DNA of 64,000 bases, from contig NZ_CP109430.1 in the NCBI RefSeq assembly GCF_036250735.1, positions 620,001 to 684,000 of the forward strand, in the 5' to 3' direction. The notes under the pieces are model-generated. The model did not search any database. It was not told the origin of the DNA and saw only the letters and a list, made by a program, of their open reading frames with translations. A program made the translations under genes and the position numbers. This DNA comes from Streptosporangium sp. NBC_01495 (GTDB taxonomy: Bacteria > Actinomycetota > Actinomycetes > Streptosporangiales > Streptosporangiaceae). Positions 28,245-36,394 of this stretch are shown here, piece by piece; position 1 is the stretch's first letter, and each line of letters starts with the position of its first letter.

Positions 28245-28261
28245 CCCGCGTCCGTTCTCAC

Positions 28262-28440
28262 GGGTTCCGCCGGGCTTTTCGCGGTGCTCGGCCGGGTAGT
28301 CCGCGCTCCGCCGGGCTTTTCGCGGTGCTTGCCGGTTTGGCCGTGTTCCAGCGGGCGCCATGGCGCCCGGCCGGGGTCGTCCGCGCTCCGCAGGGCTTCG
28401 CGGTGCTCGCCGGGTCGTCCGCGTTCCAGCGGGCTACGGT
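28262..28440. repeat. Degenerate direct repeats between NlpC and TetR genes
   Basis: The block CCGGGCTTTTCGCGGTGCT occurs twice (about 28270 and 28312), and related blocks (GTCCGCGCTCCGC..., GTCCGCGTTCCAGCGGGC, TTCGCGGTGCTCGCCGG) fill the rest to about 28440. The units are 40-60 bp and irregular. The region separates two convergent genes and has no convincing coding content. Confidence 0.6.
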
Positions 28441-29102
28441 GTCCCGGTGAGCGGGAGGCCCGCGGCGAGCTGGGTGAGGGCGGCGTCCAGGAGGTCGGGC
28501 AGGTTCTCCGAGGGGTTCGCGGCCCAGCGGCCGACGGCGGGGATCATGACGCCGATCACCGCGGCGGCGAAGGTCTCCACGTCGAGGTCGCGGGGGTCGC
28601 GGCCGGTGCGGGAGGCGATCTCCGCGCACATCACCGCGTGCGTCCCGGCGGCGGCCTGGAGCTGCCTGGCCCGCAGCGCGGGCACGGAGAGGATGAGCCG
28701 GGCCCTGGCGGAGGCCCACGCGAGGTCCCCGGGGCCGAAGTCCTCGAACGCGGCCCGTACGGCCTGCCGGAACGCGTCGACGGGCGCCGCGCCCGGGGCG
28801 ATCCCGCGGAGGGCGGAGACGATCAGCGCGTCGTACTCGTTCCGCACGACCACGTCCTCCTTGGCGGGGAAGTAGCGGAAGAACGTGCTCGGTGACACCT
28901 CCGCGGCCTCGGCGATCTGCTCGACGGTCGTCGCCTCGTAGCCCTGTTCGGCGAACAGGCGCAGCGCGTGCTCCTGGATCGCCCAGCGGGTCTTCGCCTT
29001 CTTGCGCTCGCGCAGTCCTTCAGGGCGCGGCCCCTCTGGGGGCGGTCCTTCGGGGGGCTGTTCTTCAGAGGGCGGTCCTTCGGGTCGCGGAGGTGAGCTC
29101 AT
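28434..29102 (-). CDS. TetR-family regulator
   Basis: A 222-residue regulator. After a Pro/Glu/Gly-rich N-terminal extension (residues 1-30, PEGPP-like repeats), the TetR helix-turn-helix is clear: KTRWAIQEHALRLFAEQGYEATTVEQIAEAAEVSPSTFFRYFPAKEDVV (about residues 37-85). The C-terminal half is the ligand-binding, dimerising part and resembles the MftR/TetR_17-type class. It is divergent from the 175-residue protein gene starting at 29326; a TGTAAT dyad overlaps that start and could be its target. Confidence 0.88.
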   Translation of the reverse strand: MSSPPRPEGPPSEEQPPEGPPPEGPRPEGLRERKKAKTRWAIQEHALRLFAEQGYEATTVEQIAEAAEVSPSTFFRYFPAKEDVVVRNEYDALIVSALRGIAPGAAPVDAFRQAVRAAFEDFGPGDLAWASARARLILSVPALRARQLQAAAGTHAVMCAEIASRTGRDPRDLDVETFAAAVIGVMIPAVGRWAANPSENLPDLLDAALTQLAAGLPLTGTP

Positions 29103-29310
29103 GCGCCGATTCTCCCGTCTGGCAGGCCCCGCGGGCGCCGTCGCGAACGCGGACGCCTCTCTTCGGCGGCGCCCGGCCGAGTCCGCCTCCGGCGGTGAGA
29201 CGCGGGACGGTCGAATCCGTCCTCGTCGCCGGCGCGGACACGTTCCCGGCCCGTCGCCCCCGGGTTCCCGGTCGGTTTGTGCGCGACGCTGGCTTCGCTC
29301 GGCGAAGCGT

Positions 29311-29326
29311 TGTAATCTAAATTACA
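29311..29326. promoter_or_regulatory. TGTAAT-N4-ATTACA dyad at start of 29326 gene
   Basis: TGTAAT (29311-29316) and ATTACA (29321-29326) are perfect 6-bp arms with spacer CTAA. The dyad ends on the A of the ATG at 29326. A divergent TetR gene starts 209 bp away. A small regulator dyad covering a start codon fits a leaderless or tightly repressed promoter. Confidence 0.5.
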
Positions 29327-29853
29327 TGGAAAACGATGAAGCAGTGGAAAAGCTGCGCGGCTGGTTCGCGGGGAGGCTGCCCGGGGAGTGGTTCGAGGGC
29401 GGGGTGGAGATCGTGCTCGACCGCGAGGAGATCGCGGTGGTCGGCAGGCTCCGGGCTCCAGCCCTCGGCGACGACGTCTCGGAGGTGGAGCGCTCCGCCG
29501 CCGTGGAGGGGGGCATCCTGCGTTTCCGCGAGGAGACGAGGGAGCGGCGCGTCGAGATCGCGCTGGAGGCCGAGCACCGCTTCCGCAGGAAGGTCTCCTG
29601 GGGGGTCGCCGTCGGCGACGAGACAGTGATGTTCACCACACTCTCGGTGCCCGTCATGACCCGGCTCAAGCAGTCGGAGCGTCAGGTTCTCGACACCCTC
29701 GTGGCCGCCGGGGTGGCCCGCAGTCGCAGCGACGCGCTCGCCTGGTGCGTGCGTCTGGTGGGCAACCACACCGACACCTGGCTGGCGGATCTGCGGGACG
29801 CGCTCCAGCACGTCGACCGCGTCCGGTCGGCGGGTCCGGACGTGAATTCCTGA
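29326..29853 (+). CDS. Hypothetical protein with possible ribbon-helix-helix C-terminus
   Basis: A 175-residue soluble protein. The N-terminal 100 residues form mixed strands (EIVLDREEIAVVGRLRAP). The C-terminal part, RLKQSERQVLDTLVAAGVARSRSDALAWCVRLVG, looks like a ribbon-helix-helix module (strand, helix, turn, helix), followed by NHTDTWLADLRDALQHVDRVR. I do not recognise the family with certainty. ATG 29326 has no ribosome-binding site and overlaps an operator-like dyad. It is divergent from a TetR gene. Confidence 0.75.
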   Translation: MENDEAVEKLRGWFAGRLPGEWFEGGVEIVLDREEIAVVGRLRAPALGDDVSEVERSAAVEGGILRFREETRERRVEIALEAEHRFRRKVSWGVAVGDETVMFTTLSVPVMTRLKQSERQVLDTLVAAGVARSRSDALAWCVRLVGNHTDTWLADLRDALQHVDRVRSAGPDVNS

Positions 29854-29879
29854 TCCTGGGCAGCGGAAATGGTCAGGAA

Positions 29880-29936
29880 ATTGGTCTGAACCTGTCAGCC
29901 GATTGGTTTAGACCTTTCTGATTGGCCTATACCACT
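29880..29936. promoter_or_regulatory. Three tandem DasR-box-like sites upstream of pckG
   Basis: ATTGGTCTGAACCTGT (29880), ATTGGTTTAGACCTTT (29902) and ATTGGCCTATACCACT (29921) match the GntR/HutC-family DasR consensus ACTGGTCTAGACCACT at 11, 12 and 13 of 16 positions. The starts are 22 and 19 bp apart, near two helical turns, so the dimers would lie on similar faces. They are 209-265 bp upstream of the pckG start. Confidence 0.6.
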
Positions 29937-29976
29937 GCTGGAACGGCTCTTTTTAGAGTCACTTCTTCTGGGTAGG

Positions 29977-29988
29977 GGTTTTAAAACC
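29977..29988. promoter_or_regulatory. GGTTTTAAAACC palindrome in pckG leader region
   Basis: A perfect 12-bp palindrome in a locally AT-rich stretch between the DasR-box-like sites and the pckG start. It is about 155 bp upstream of the start codon and could be a promoter element or a regulator site. No family is assigned. Confidence 0.35.
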
Positions 29989-30063
29989 TCGCGTCTTCTG
30001 CCAGGGCATACGTGGCCGGAGGCGTCGGGCGTGGAGCGTCATGACGCGCGATCGTGTGAATTC

Positions 30064-30079
30064 ACTGGTCTATGCCAAT
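30064..30079. promoter_or_regulatory. Fourth DasR-box-like site close to pckG
   Basis: ACTGGTCTATGCCAAT matches ACTGGTCTAGACCACT at 13 of 16 positions. It lies 66-81 bp upstream of the pckG start, where binding would be expected to block transcription. With the three upstream sites it forms a four-site array. Confidence 0.6.
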
Positions 30080-30144
30080 TGGATTGGGCGCGGTCCGGTC
30101 GTCAATGATGCTTTGGCCCCGAGAAGTGTAAAGGAGCCCCAGTA

Positions 30145-31944
30145 GTGTCCGTTACCGTAGATGTCACCGCCGTCAGCCCGACCAGCCACGAGGAGCTCGC
30201 CGGGTGGGTCAACGAGATCGCCGAACTGACTCAGCCGGACCGGATCGAATGGTGCGACGGCTCCGAGGCCGAATGGACCCGCCTGACGAACCTGCTGGTC
30301 GAGCAGGGCACGTTCACGCGCCTGGCCAAGCGGCAGAACAGCTTCCACGCCGCCTCCGACCCCGGCGACGTCGCCAGGGTCGAGGACCGGACCTACATCT
30401 GTTCCGAGCGCGAGGAGGACGCGGGGCCGACCAACAACTGGGTCGCCCCCGCCGAGATGCGCCGTACCTTCGGCGAGATCTTCAAGGGCAGCATGCGCGG
30501 CCGGACGATGTACGTGGTGCCGTTCTGCATGGGCCCCCTGGGCGGTGAGATCTCCCAGCTCGGCGTGGAGATCACCGACTCGCCGTACGTGGTCGTGTCC
30601 ATGCGCGTGATGACCCGGATGGGCGACGACGCCCTGCGGCTCATCGAGGAGCGCGGCGGCTACGTCAAGGCCGTCCACTCGGTCGGCGCCCCGCTGGAGC
30701 CGGGCCAGGACGACGTGCCCTGGCCGTGCAACCCCACCAAGTACATCAGCCACTTCCCCGAGACCCGCGAGATCTGGTCCTACGGCTCCGGGTACGGCGG
30801 CAACGCCCTGCTCGGCAAGAAGTGCTACGCCCTGCGCATCGCCGGCACGATGGCCCGCGACGAGGGCTGGCTGGCCGAGCACATGCTCATTCTCAAGATC
30901 ACCCCGCCCTCGGGGGAAACGCGCTACGTCGCGGCGGCCTTCCCGAGCGCCTGCGGGAAGACGAACCTCGCCATGCTCCAGCCGACCCTCCCCGGATGGA
31001 AGGTCGAGACGATCGGCGACGACATCGCCTGGATGCGCTTCGGCGACGACGGGCGGCTGCGCGCGATCAACCCCGAGGCGGGTTTCTTCGGCGTCGCCCC
31101 CGGAACCGGTGAGTCCACCAACGCCAACGCGATCAGGACGCTCTGGGGCAACAGCATCTTCACCAACGTCGCCCTCACCGACGACGGCGACGTGTGGTGG
31201 GAGGGCCTCACCGACCGGCCCCCGGCGCACCTGACCGACTGGAAGGGCCGCGACTGGACGCCGGACTCCGGCGAGCCCGCCGCGCACCCCAACGCCCGCT
31301 TCACGGTCCCGGCCGCGCAGTGCCCGACGATCGCCCCCGAGTGGCAGGACCCCCAGGGCGTGCCGATCTCCGCGATCCTGTTCGGCGGGCGCCGCGCCAG
31401 CGCGGTTCCCCTGGTGACGGAGTCGTTCAGCTGGCGGCACGGCGTCTTCTTGGGGGCCAACATCGCCTCGGAGAAGACCGCCGCCGCCGAGGGCAAGGTC
31501 GGCGAGCTGCGCCGCGACCCGTTCGCGATGCTGCCCTTCTGCGGTTACAACATGGGCGACTACTTCGCCCACTGGCTCAAGATCGGCCGGCGGGAGAACG
31601 CCCGGCTGCCGCGCGTCTACTACGTGAACTGGTTCCGCAAGGACGACGAGGGCAGGTTCATCTGGCCCGGCTTCGGAGAGAACACCCGCGTGCTCAAGTG
31701 GATCGTCGACCGCCTCAACGGCCAGGCGGAGGCGGTACGGACCCCCATCGGTCTGCTCCCCGCCAAGCTCGACACCGAGGGCCTCGACGTCTCCGGCGAG
31801 GACATGCGGACGCTGCTGAGCGTCGACAAGGAGGTCTGGAGGCAGGAGGCGTCGCTCATGCCCGCCTTCTTCAAGACCTTCGGCGACCACCTGCCCGGAG
31901 AGCTCTGGGAGGAGCACGAGGCCCTCGTCGCCCGCCTGGGCTGA
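30145..31944 (+). CDS. pckG: Phosphoenolpyruvate carboxykinase (GTP)
   Basis: A 599-residue enzyme converting oxaloacetate and GTP to phosphoenolpyruvate, the entry to gluconeogenesis. The GTP P-loop with catalytic cysteine is [12 protein letters not shown] (C270, K272). The metal site is in [15 protein letters not shown] and the [10 protein letters not shown] segment near residue 460. Length is normal for the GTP class. GTG 30145 has AAGGAG 9 bases upstream. Four DasR-box-like sites in the upstream region suggest control by N-acetylglucosamine status (inference). Confidence 0.96.
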   Translation: MSVTVDVTAVSPTSHEELAGWVNEIAELTQPDRIEWCDGSEAEWTRLTNLLVEQGTFTRLAKRQNSFHAASDPGDVARVEDRTYICSEREEDAGPTNNWVAPAEMRRTFGEIFKGSMRGRTMYVVPFCMGPLGGEISQLGVEITDSPYVVVSMRVMTRMGDDALRLIEERGGYVKAVHSVGAPLEPGQDDVPWPCNPTKYISHFPETREIWSYGSGYGGNALLGKKCYALRIAGTMARDEGWLAEHMLILKITPPSGETRYVAAAFPSACGKTNLAMLQPTLPGWKVETIGDDIAWMRFGDDGRLRAINPEAGFFGVAPGTGESTNANAIRTLWGNSIFTNVALTDDGDVWWEGLTDRPPAHLTDWKGRDWTPDSGEPAAHPNARFTVPAAQCPTIAPEWQDPQGVPISAILFGGRRASAVPLVTESFSWRHGVFLGANIASEKTAAAEGKVGELRRDPFAMLPFCGYNMGDYFAHWLKIGRRENARLPRVYYVNWFRKDDEGRFIWPGFGENTRVLKWIVDRLNGQAEAVRTPIGLLPAKLDTEGLDVSGEDMRTLLSVDKEVWRQEASLMPAFFKTFGDHLPGELWEEHEALVARLG

Positions 31945-32318
31945 AGTGGGGTCTGGGCTGAGCGGGTCGGGGGGCTGAAGGGGCTCCGAGGCGCCCGTAC
32001 GCGCTGAGCGCTTGGGCGGGCGCCCGCCCGGCCGAGTCCGGGCTGGGCGCCTCGGGCTGATCGGACGCCGCTGCCCGGTCGGACGACCGCTGCCGTCCAG
32101 AATCCGTGTCTCCCCGGGCCGTCCAGGGGGCGGGAACGACACGGCCGGGGTCGTCGCCCCCGGCCGCGCCTGGGACACTGACCCACGTTTCACCTGGTGA
32201 CCGACATCTCACCGAGTCGCCGTCGAAGTCGGGCGAAACTTCTGCCAGGCTGTGCGCGTCTACCTGGGTACACGGGACGCCGCTCCTGTGGCCCACCTTT
32301 CCCCCCGAGGAGGCGGAC
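31945..32318. other. Intergenic region, 374 bp
   Basis: GC-rich stretch after pckG. It contains short inverted repeats (GGGCGGGCGCCCGCCC near 32012-32030, and CCGGGGTCGTCGCCCCCGG near 32145-32163) that could act as terminators. The promoter of the following membrane-protein gene should lie in the last 120 bp. No coding content was found. Confidence 0.45.
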
Positions 32319-33272
32319 ATGGAGTTCTCGCTGTTCGTCATCGCCTGTGTCGTCGCCCTGGTCATCCTCTCCACGGCCCTCGCGGTGCGCCGCGAGCACC
32401 GCCGGGTCCGCTCGGCCATGGTCGGCCACTACGGCGGGCCACCAAATCCGTACGAGCTCGCCTATCTCTCCGGAGGGCCGCGCCGCGTGATCAACACCGC
32501 GCTCGGCCTGCTGGCCAGGGCCGGGGCGATCCGGGTCTCGCGAGGCGGCCAGGCCAGCCTGGTCGCCGGGGCCAAGCCGTCTCCCGATCCGATCGAGTAC
32601 GCCGTCATGGAGGCGCTTCACCTGCGCGGAGGCTCGGCCCCCGTGGGCGAGGTCCGCCGCGCGGTGGCCGATGGGCAGAGCGTCGACGGTCTGCGCTACC
32701 GGCTGCTGGGGCTCGGTCTGCTCGTGCCCGAGGGCGCGCTCGACCACGCGCAGGCGCTGCTGAGCCGGCTCCAGATCGCCTCGATCGTCGAGGTGGTCGT
32801 CGTGGCGGGCATCCTGCTCGCCGGGGCGACCGGGGGATTGGGCACCTTCGCGCTGCTGGTGGGCATGTTCTCGGTGATCGGCGGTTTCTCCACCTACGCG
32901 CGGCAGAGGCGGGCCCTGCGCGACGTCCTGAGCAACGCCGGCCACCAGGTGCTCGCCTCCGCCCGCGGGACCTACGCTCGGGGCGCCCGGCCCCTCACAC
33001 CCGACCTGGCCTTCGCCGTCGGCATTCCCGTCGCCCTGTACGGCCTGAGCGAGCTCAACGAGCCCGGCCTGGAGGAGGAGCTCCAGCGCCAGACCGCGGG
33101 CGGTTCGAGCAGCTGCGCCACGGGCGCCTGCGGTGGCGGCTCGAGCTCGGGTGACGGCTCCTCCTTCGGTGGTGGCGGCGACTTCGGCGGATCGGGTGAC
33201 GGCGGTGGATCGAGTGACGGCGGTGGGTCCAGCTGCGGTGGCGGGTGCGGCGGTGGCGGTTGCGGTGGGTGA
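32319..33272 (+). CDS. TIGR04222-type membrane protein with Cys/Gly/Ser-rich tail (first)
   Basis: A 317-residue membrane protein. Helix 1 spans residues 4-22 and is followed by RREHRRVR. The soluble TIGR04222-like domain (GPPNPYELAYLSGG, residues 40-155) has two winged-helix-like repeats. Helices 2 and 3 lie near 165-198, followed by YARQRRALRD. By the positive-inside rule the tail is cytosolic. The tail (about 260-317) is almost only Gly, Ser, Cys and Asp, with five cysteines and the end CGGGCGGGGCGG. It is the kind of substrate that a DUF692 enzyme could modify, and that enzyme's gene lies 128 bp downstream. ATG 32319 has GAGGAGG 5 bases upstream. Confidence 0.88.
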   Translation: MEFSLFVIACVVALVILSTALAVRREHRRVRSAMVGHYGGPPNPYELAYLSGGPRRVINTALGLLARAGAIRVSRGGQASLVAGAKPSPDPIEYAVMEALHLRGGSAPVGEVRRAVADGQSVDGLRYRLLGLGLLVPEGALDHAQALLSRLQIASIVEVVVVAGILLAGATGGLGTFALLVGMFSVIGGFSTYARQRRALRDVLSNAGHQVLASARGTYARGARPLTPDLAFAVGIPVALYGLSELNEPGLEEELQRQTAGGSSSCATGACGGGSSSGDGSSFGGGGDFGGSGDGGGSSDGGGSSCGGGCGGGGCGG

Positions 33273-33340
33273 GCGGCACCCGGCCACGGCGGTGACGGTC
33301 GCCCCAACCGCCGCAGTCGCCTCAACCGCCCCAGCCACCG

Positions 33341-33368
33341 GAGACGCCGGAGACGCCGGAGACGCAGT
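33341..33368 (+). repeat. Nine-base triplicate GGAGACGCC
   Basis: Three near-perfect copies of GGAGACGCC lie in the 128-bp gap between the first TIGR04222-type gene and the DUF692 gene. It is a short tandem repeat with no visible role; it could also be slippage-prone DNA. Confidence 0.7.
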
Positions 33369-33400
33369 GGTGGCCGGGCTGCCTGCGGGCCGGAGCGGGG

Positions 33401-34225
33401 GTGTTTCCGATGGCGGCTGAGCCTCCGGCACTGGGCGTGGGCATCGGCTGGCGCCCTGAGATCGACCTGACCGTGGAACGGCTGCCCGGGGTCGACTTCG
33501 TCGAGGTCATCGCCGAGAACGTCAACCCCGCCCGGCTCCCCGAGTCGCTGCGGGTGCTCCGCGCCCGCGGGGTGCCGGTGATCCCGCACGGTGTCGGGCT
33601 GGGCATCGGCGGCGCCGAGTCTCCCGACCCGCGGCGGCTGGCGCACCTGGCGGCCTGCGCTCACGCCCTGGACGCGCCGCTGGTCAGCGAGCATCTCGCC
33701 TTCGTACGGGCGGGCGGGATGGAGGCCGGGCACCTGCTCCCCGTCCCGCGTACCCGGGCCGCGCTCTCCGTCGTCGCCGAGAACGTGCGGCGGGCACAGG
33801 AGGCGCTTCCCGTGCCGCTGGCCCTGGAGAACGTCGCGGCCCTGTTCGGCTGGCCTGAGGACGAGATGACCGAGGCCGCCTTCCTCGGCGAGTTGGTGGA
33901 GATGACCGGCGTCGGGCTCCTGATCGACGTGGCGAACCTCTATACGAACCAGGTCAACCTGGGCCTGTCGGCCACCGCCGCGCTGGACGGCCTCCCGCTG
34001 TCCGAGCTGGCCTACGTCCACGTCGCCGGGGGCCACTCCCACCAGGGGCTGTGGCACGACACCCACACCGCCCACGTCCCGCAGGACGTGCTGGACATCC
34101 TCTCCGAGCTGTGCGCCCGGGTCGACCCGCCCGGTGTGCTGCTCGAATGGGACGACGACTATCCCAGCGACGGCGCCCTGGAAGGGGAGCTCGACCGGAT
34201 CCGCGGCGCGATGGCCCGTGTCTGA
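33401..34225 (+). CDS. DUF692-family multinuclear iron oxygenase (MNIO)
   Basis: A 274-residue TIM-barrel protein. Metal-ligand blocks are visible in order: [63 protein letters not shown] and [10 protein letters not shown]. The family (MbnB, TglH, ChrH, BufB) oxidises cysteine or neighbouring residues in ribosomal peptides, using two or three irons. The neighbouring TIGR04222-type proteins with Cys-rich tails are plausible substrates. Start GTG 33401 has GGAG 6 bases upstream; ATG 33410 is the alternative. The stop overlaps the next gene by 8 bp. Confidence 0.9.
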   Translation: MFPMAAEPPALGVGIGWRPEIDLTVERLPGVDFVEVIAENVNPARLPESLRVLRARGVPVIPHGVGLGIGGAESPDPRRLAHLAACAHALDAPLVSEHLAFVRAGGMEAGHLLPVPRTRAALSVVAENVRRAQEALPVPLALENVAALFGWPEDEMTEAAFLGELVEMTGVGLLIDVANLYTNQVNLGLSATAALDGLPLSELAYVHVAGGHSHQGLWHDTHTAHVPQDVLDILSELCARVDPPGVLLEWDDDYPSDGALEGELDRIRGAMARV

Positions 34226-34601
34226 CGACGCGGCGCGCGAGGCGCTGGCCAGGGCTCAGACGGCCCTGGTGGCGGCCCTGGTGGCCGGGGAGGAGGCGCC
34301 GCGGGGGTTCGACCGGGAGCGGCTGCGGATCCAGGAGGCCGGCCTGATCTCCAAGCGGCGCAGGACGGTGGCCAGGCTGCGGCCCGACCTGGCCGCGCTG
34401 CTCGGTGACGGCTTCGCCGGCGAGTTCGACGCGTACGCGCGAGGCCGCCCCAAGCCGCAGGGCGGCTCGCACGCCGACGCCCGTGACTTCGCCGAGCGCC
34501 TTCGCGCGGCGGGACGGCTGCCGGAGGAGCCCGGCCCCGCGCCCGCCTCCGAGCCCGGCCCCGCCCCCCGCCGATGGTCGCTCTTCGGCAGGCGCCGCTG
34601 A
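34218..34601 (+). CDS. Small coupled partner of the MNIO protein, possibly DUF2063-like
   Basis: A 127-residue soluble protein starting at GTG 34218, 8 bp inside the MNIO gene's end, so it is translationally coupled. It is helical, with [59 protein letters not shown] and [15 protein letters not shown]. This ordering (short helix, positively charged helix, LLG-F-FYARG-like helix, closing helix) resembles the N-terminal part of DUF2063 proteins that pair with MNIO enzymes (BufC, inference). The Pro/Arg-rich tail has no motif. Confidence 0.7.
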   Translation: MSDDAAREALARAQTALVAALVAGEEAPRGFDRERLRIQEAGLISKRRRTVARLRPDLAALLGDGFAGEFDAYARGRPKPQGGSHADARDFAERLRAAGRLPEEPGPAPASEPGPAPRRWSLFGRRR

Positions 34602-34760
34602 ATCGGCACGTCGAACCGGGCGCCGTCGAACCGGGCGCCGTCGAACTGGGCCCTGCCGAACCGGGCCCCGCCGAACCGGGCCCCGCCGAATCGGCACGCT
34701 GAACCAGGCGCCGCCAAATCGGACGCCGCCGAAGCGGCTGGCCGGACCGGGCGCCGCCGA
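34596..34760. repeat. 15-bp tandem repeat tract
   Basis: About ten copies of a unit related to CGCCGAACCGGGCCC (for example CGTCGAACCGGGCGC twice, CGCCGAACCGGGCCC twice) run head to tail with degeneration towards the end. On the minus strand the unit encodes a five-residue repeat ARFGG/ARFDG, the shape of pentapeptide-repeat proteins. The minus-strand frame overlaps the 34218 gene and has no clear start, so no gene is called. Confidence 0.75.
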
Positions 34761-34887
34761 ATCGAGCGTGCCGGACCGGGGGCGCTGAATCGAGCGTGCC
34801 GGATCGGGCGTTGCTGAAACTTCCGGTCCTCCCCGTTCGTCCACTGGGTAGTGAACCTCACGCAGGGACGTCATCCCGGAGGCCGTC

Positions 34888-35664
34888 ATGCAGACCGTAC
34901 AGATCGTCATCGTGGTGGGTTTCGCGCTTCTGGTGGTGGCGGTGCTGATCGCGCTGCGTCTGGCCGCGCACCACTCGCGTGTCTACGAGGGGCCCGAGCT
35001 GACGCCGTACGAGCTGGCGCTGCTCGCGGGTGGCCGGTTCCGGGTGGTCGACACCGCGCTGGCCTCGCTGACGGCGGGCGGGGCGGTCCGGGCACGGCGT
35101 GGCGGGCGGCTGACCCAGGTGTCCGGCCAGGTCGGGGTGCTCACCCAGCCGGTGCAGACCGAGATCCTCGACCGGCTCAGGGGGAAGGGAGGCGGCGTGC
35201 CGGTCTGGGAGATCAGGAACGTGGTGTCCCGGGGGCCCGCGGTGACCATGCTGATCGCGCGGCTGAGGGACCTGGCACTGATCGACGCGCCCGGTTCCGG
35301 CCGGGCCGACCCCACCCACCCCAACCGCGCCGGGAAGACCGCCCTGGCCCACTACCGCCTGCGCCACCGCGAGGACAGGGCCCTGCCACCCCGCGCCGGT
35401 GGCCGCGTCGACGGTGACGAGCTGAACATCCTGGGCGTTGCCCTGCACGGCCTGAAGCAGCTGGAGGACGGGCGGCTGGCGGCCACCCTGTCGATGAGCG
35501 GCCCGCCGCCGTCTCGCGCGCCACGCCGCCGCGTCTCCCGTTCCGGCGCCTCCGGTGCCTCGGCGGGCGGTTTCTACGGGGGCGGGGGCGGTTGCGGCTC
35601 CGGCTCCGACTCAGGCTCCGGTTCCAGCTGCGGGGGTGGGGGCGGCTGCGGCGGCAGTTCCTGA
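34888..35664 (+). CDS. TIGR04222-type membrane protein with Cys/Gly/Ser-rich tail (second)
   Basis: A 258-residue protein. The N-terminal helix spans about residues 4-25. It is followed by the domain shared with the first copy (GPELTPYELALLAGG, then a RGGRLTQVSG block), a soluble middle and a tail from about residue 215. The tail is Gly/Ser-rich with three cysteines (GGGGGCGSGS, SSCGGGGGCGGSS). It lacks helices 2 and 3 of the first copy. The topology by charge places the tail in the cytosol. ATG 34888 has CGGAGG 8 bases upstream. It is the second likely substrate of the MNIO enzyme. Confidence 0.85.
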   Translation: MQTVQIVIVVGFALLVVAVLIALRLAAHHSRVYEGPELTPYELALLAGGRFRVVDTALASLTAGGAVRARRGGRLTQVSGQVGVLTQPVQTEILDRLRGKGGGVPVWEIRNVVSRGPAVTMLIARLRDLALIDAPGSGRADPTHPNRAGKTALAHYRLRHREDRALPPRAGGRVDGDELNILGVALHGLKQLEDGRLAATLSMSGPPPSRAPRRRVSRSGASGASAGGFYGGGGGCGSGSDSGSGSSCGGGGGCGGSS

Positions 35665-35736
35665 GGCTCCCGCCCGGCCGGGCGGCATCGCCTCGCGGAC
35701 GTGCGCGACGCGCGATCCCGCCCGGCTGGCGGGGAC

Positions 35737-36315
35737 ATGGATGGCGTTGATCATGTTTTGGCGGACTGGGGCGGGGATACCCTCTCTGAGGTGGGGGGAC
35801 TGCGTTGTCTTGATGGTTCTTATCTGACCGTTACGCCGGTGGCGTGCCGTGACAGTGTCGGCACGCCGTACGAGATCACCCTGCAGCTCCATCGCGACGG
35901 CGCGCTGTACGGCACGGTGGGCGAGCGGTGCGGCTGGTTCCTCACCCGGCTGGCACGGGGGGTCGCCGAGGCGCGTGCGGGCCACGAGGCCCGGTGGCCC
36001 GACCCCGACGACCGCTTTCCCGACGACGCGGAACTGTTCGCCTTTCGTTACCGAGCCAGGAACGGGATCGTCGGCGGGGGCGAACTCCGCTGCCAGCTGC
36101 GGACCATCCCGGTCTGGGTCCCCGGGCGGCGAGGGCCCGGCGGAGAGTGGCGGCTCACCAGAAGGGCGTTCCTGGAGGCCTGGGGTGGCGGCGGGGTGGG
36201 TATGCGCGCCGTTCTGACATCCTCTGAGCTGGGCGTTTTCGTGGAGGCACTCGTCACGGAGGCCGAGGACTGCCTGGGGTCCCACAAGCCGGGCAAGCCC
36301 GCCAGATCCCTGTAG
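35737..36315 (+). CDS. Hypothetical protein
   Basis: A 192-residue soluble protein starting at ATG 35737, after GGCGGGGAC. A WGGDTLSEVGGL N-terminus is followed by strands (ITLQLHRDGALYGTV) and a long mixed C-terminal half. The C-terminus has ELGVFVEALVTEAEDCLG. No motif I recognise is present. It lies 73 bp after the second TIGR04222 gene and 80 bp before the cis-prenyl transferase gene and may be co-transcribed with either. Confidence 0.65.
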   Translation: MDGVDHVLADWGGDTLSEVGGLRCLDGSYLTVTPVACRDSVGTPYEITLQLHRDGALYGTVGERCGWFLTRLARGVAEARAGHEARWPDPDDRFPDDAELFAFRYRARNGIVGGGELRCQLRTIPVWVPGRRGPGGEWRLTRRAFLEAWGGGGVGMRAVLTSSELGVFVEALVTEAEDCLGSHKPGKPARSL

Positions 36316-36394
36316 AGGGGGCCGAGGGGTCCGCGGGGCGGCGATAATTGCCTGTCAGTGCCCATTCGTGGCAGGTGCTGAGGGAGGGGCTTCA

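Noticed and set aside
33133-33420. 95-codon frame overlapping the first Cys-rich tail and the DUF692 start, as a possible separate precursor peptide
   Set aside because: It is a second frame of the Gly/Ser/Cys tail region and consists of Ala/Val/Thr repeats without cysteines, so it is more likely a shadow.
34256-34861. Minus-strand pentapeptide-repeat gene
   Set aside because: Only the middle 60 residues show ARFGG repeats; the frame runs antisense through the 34218 gene and lacks a credible start.
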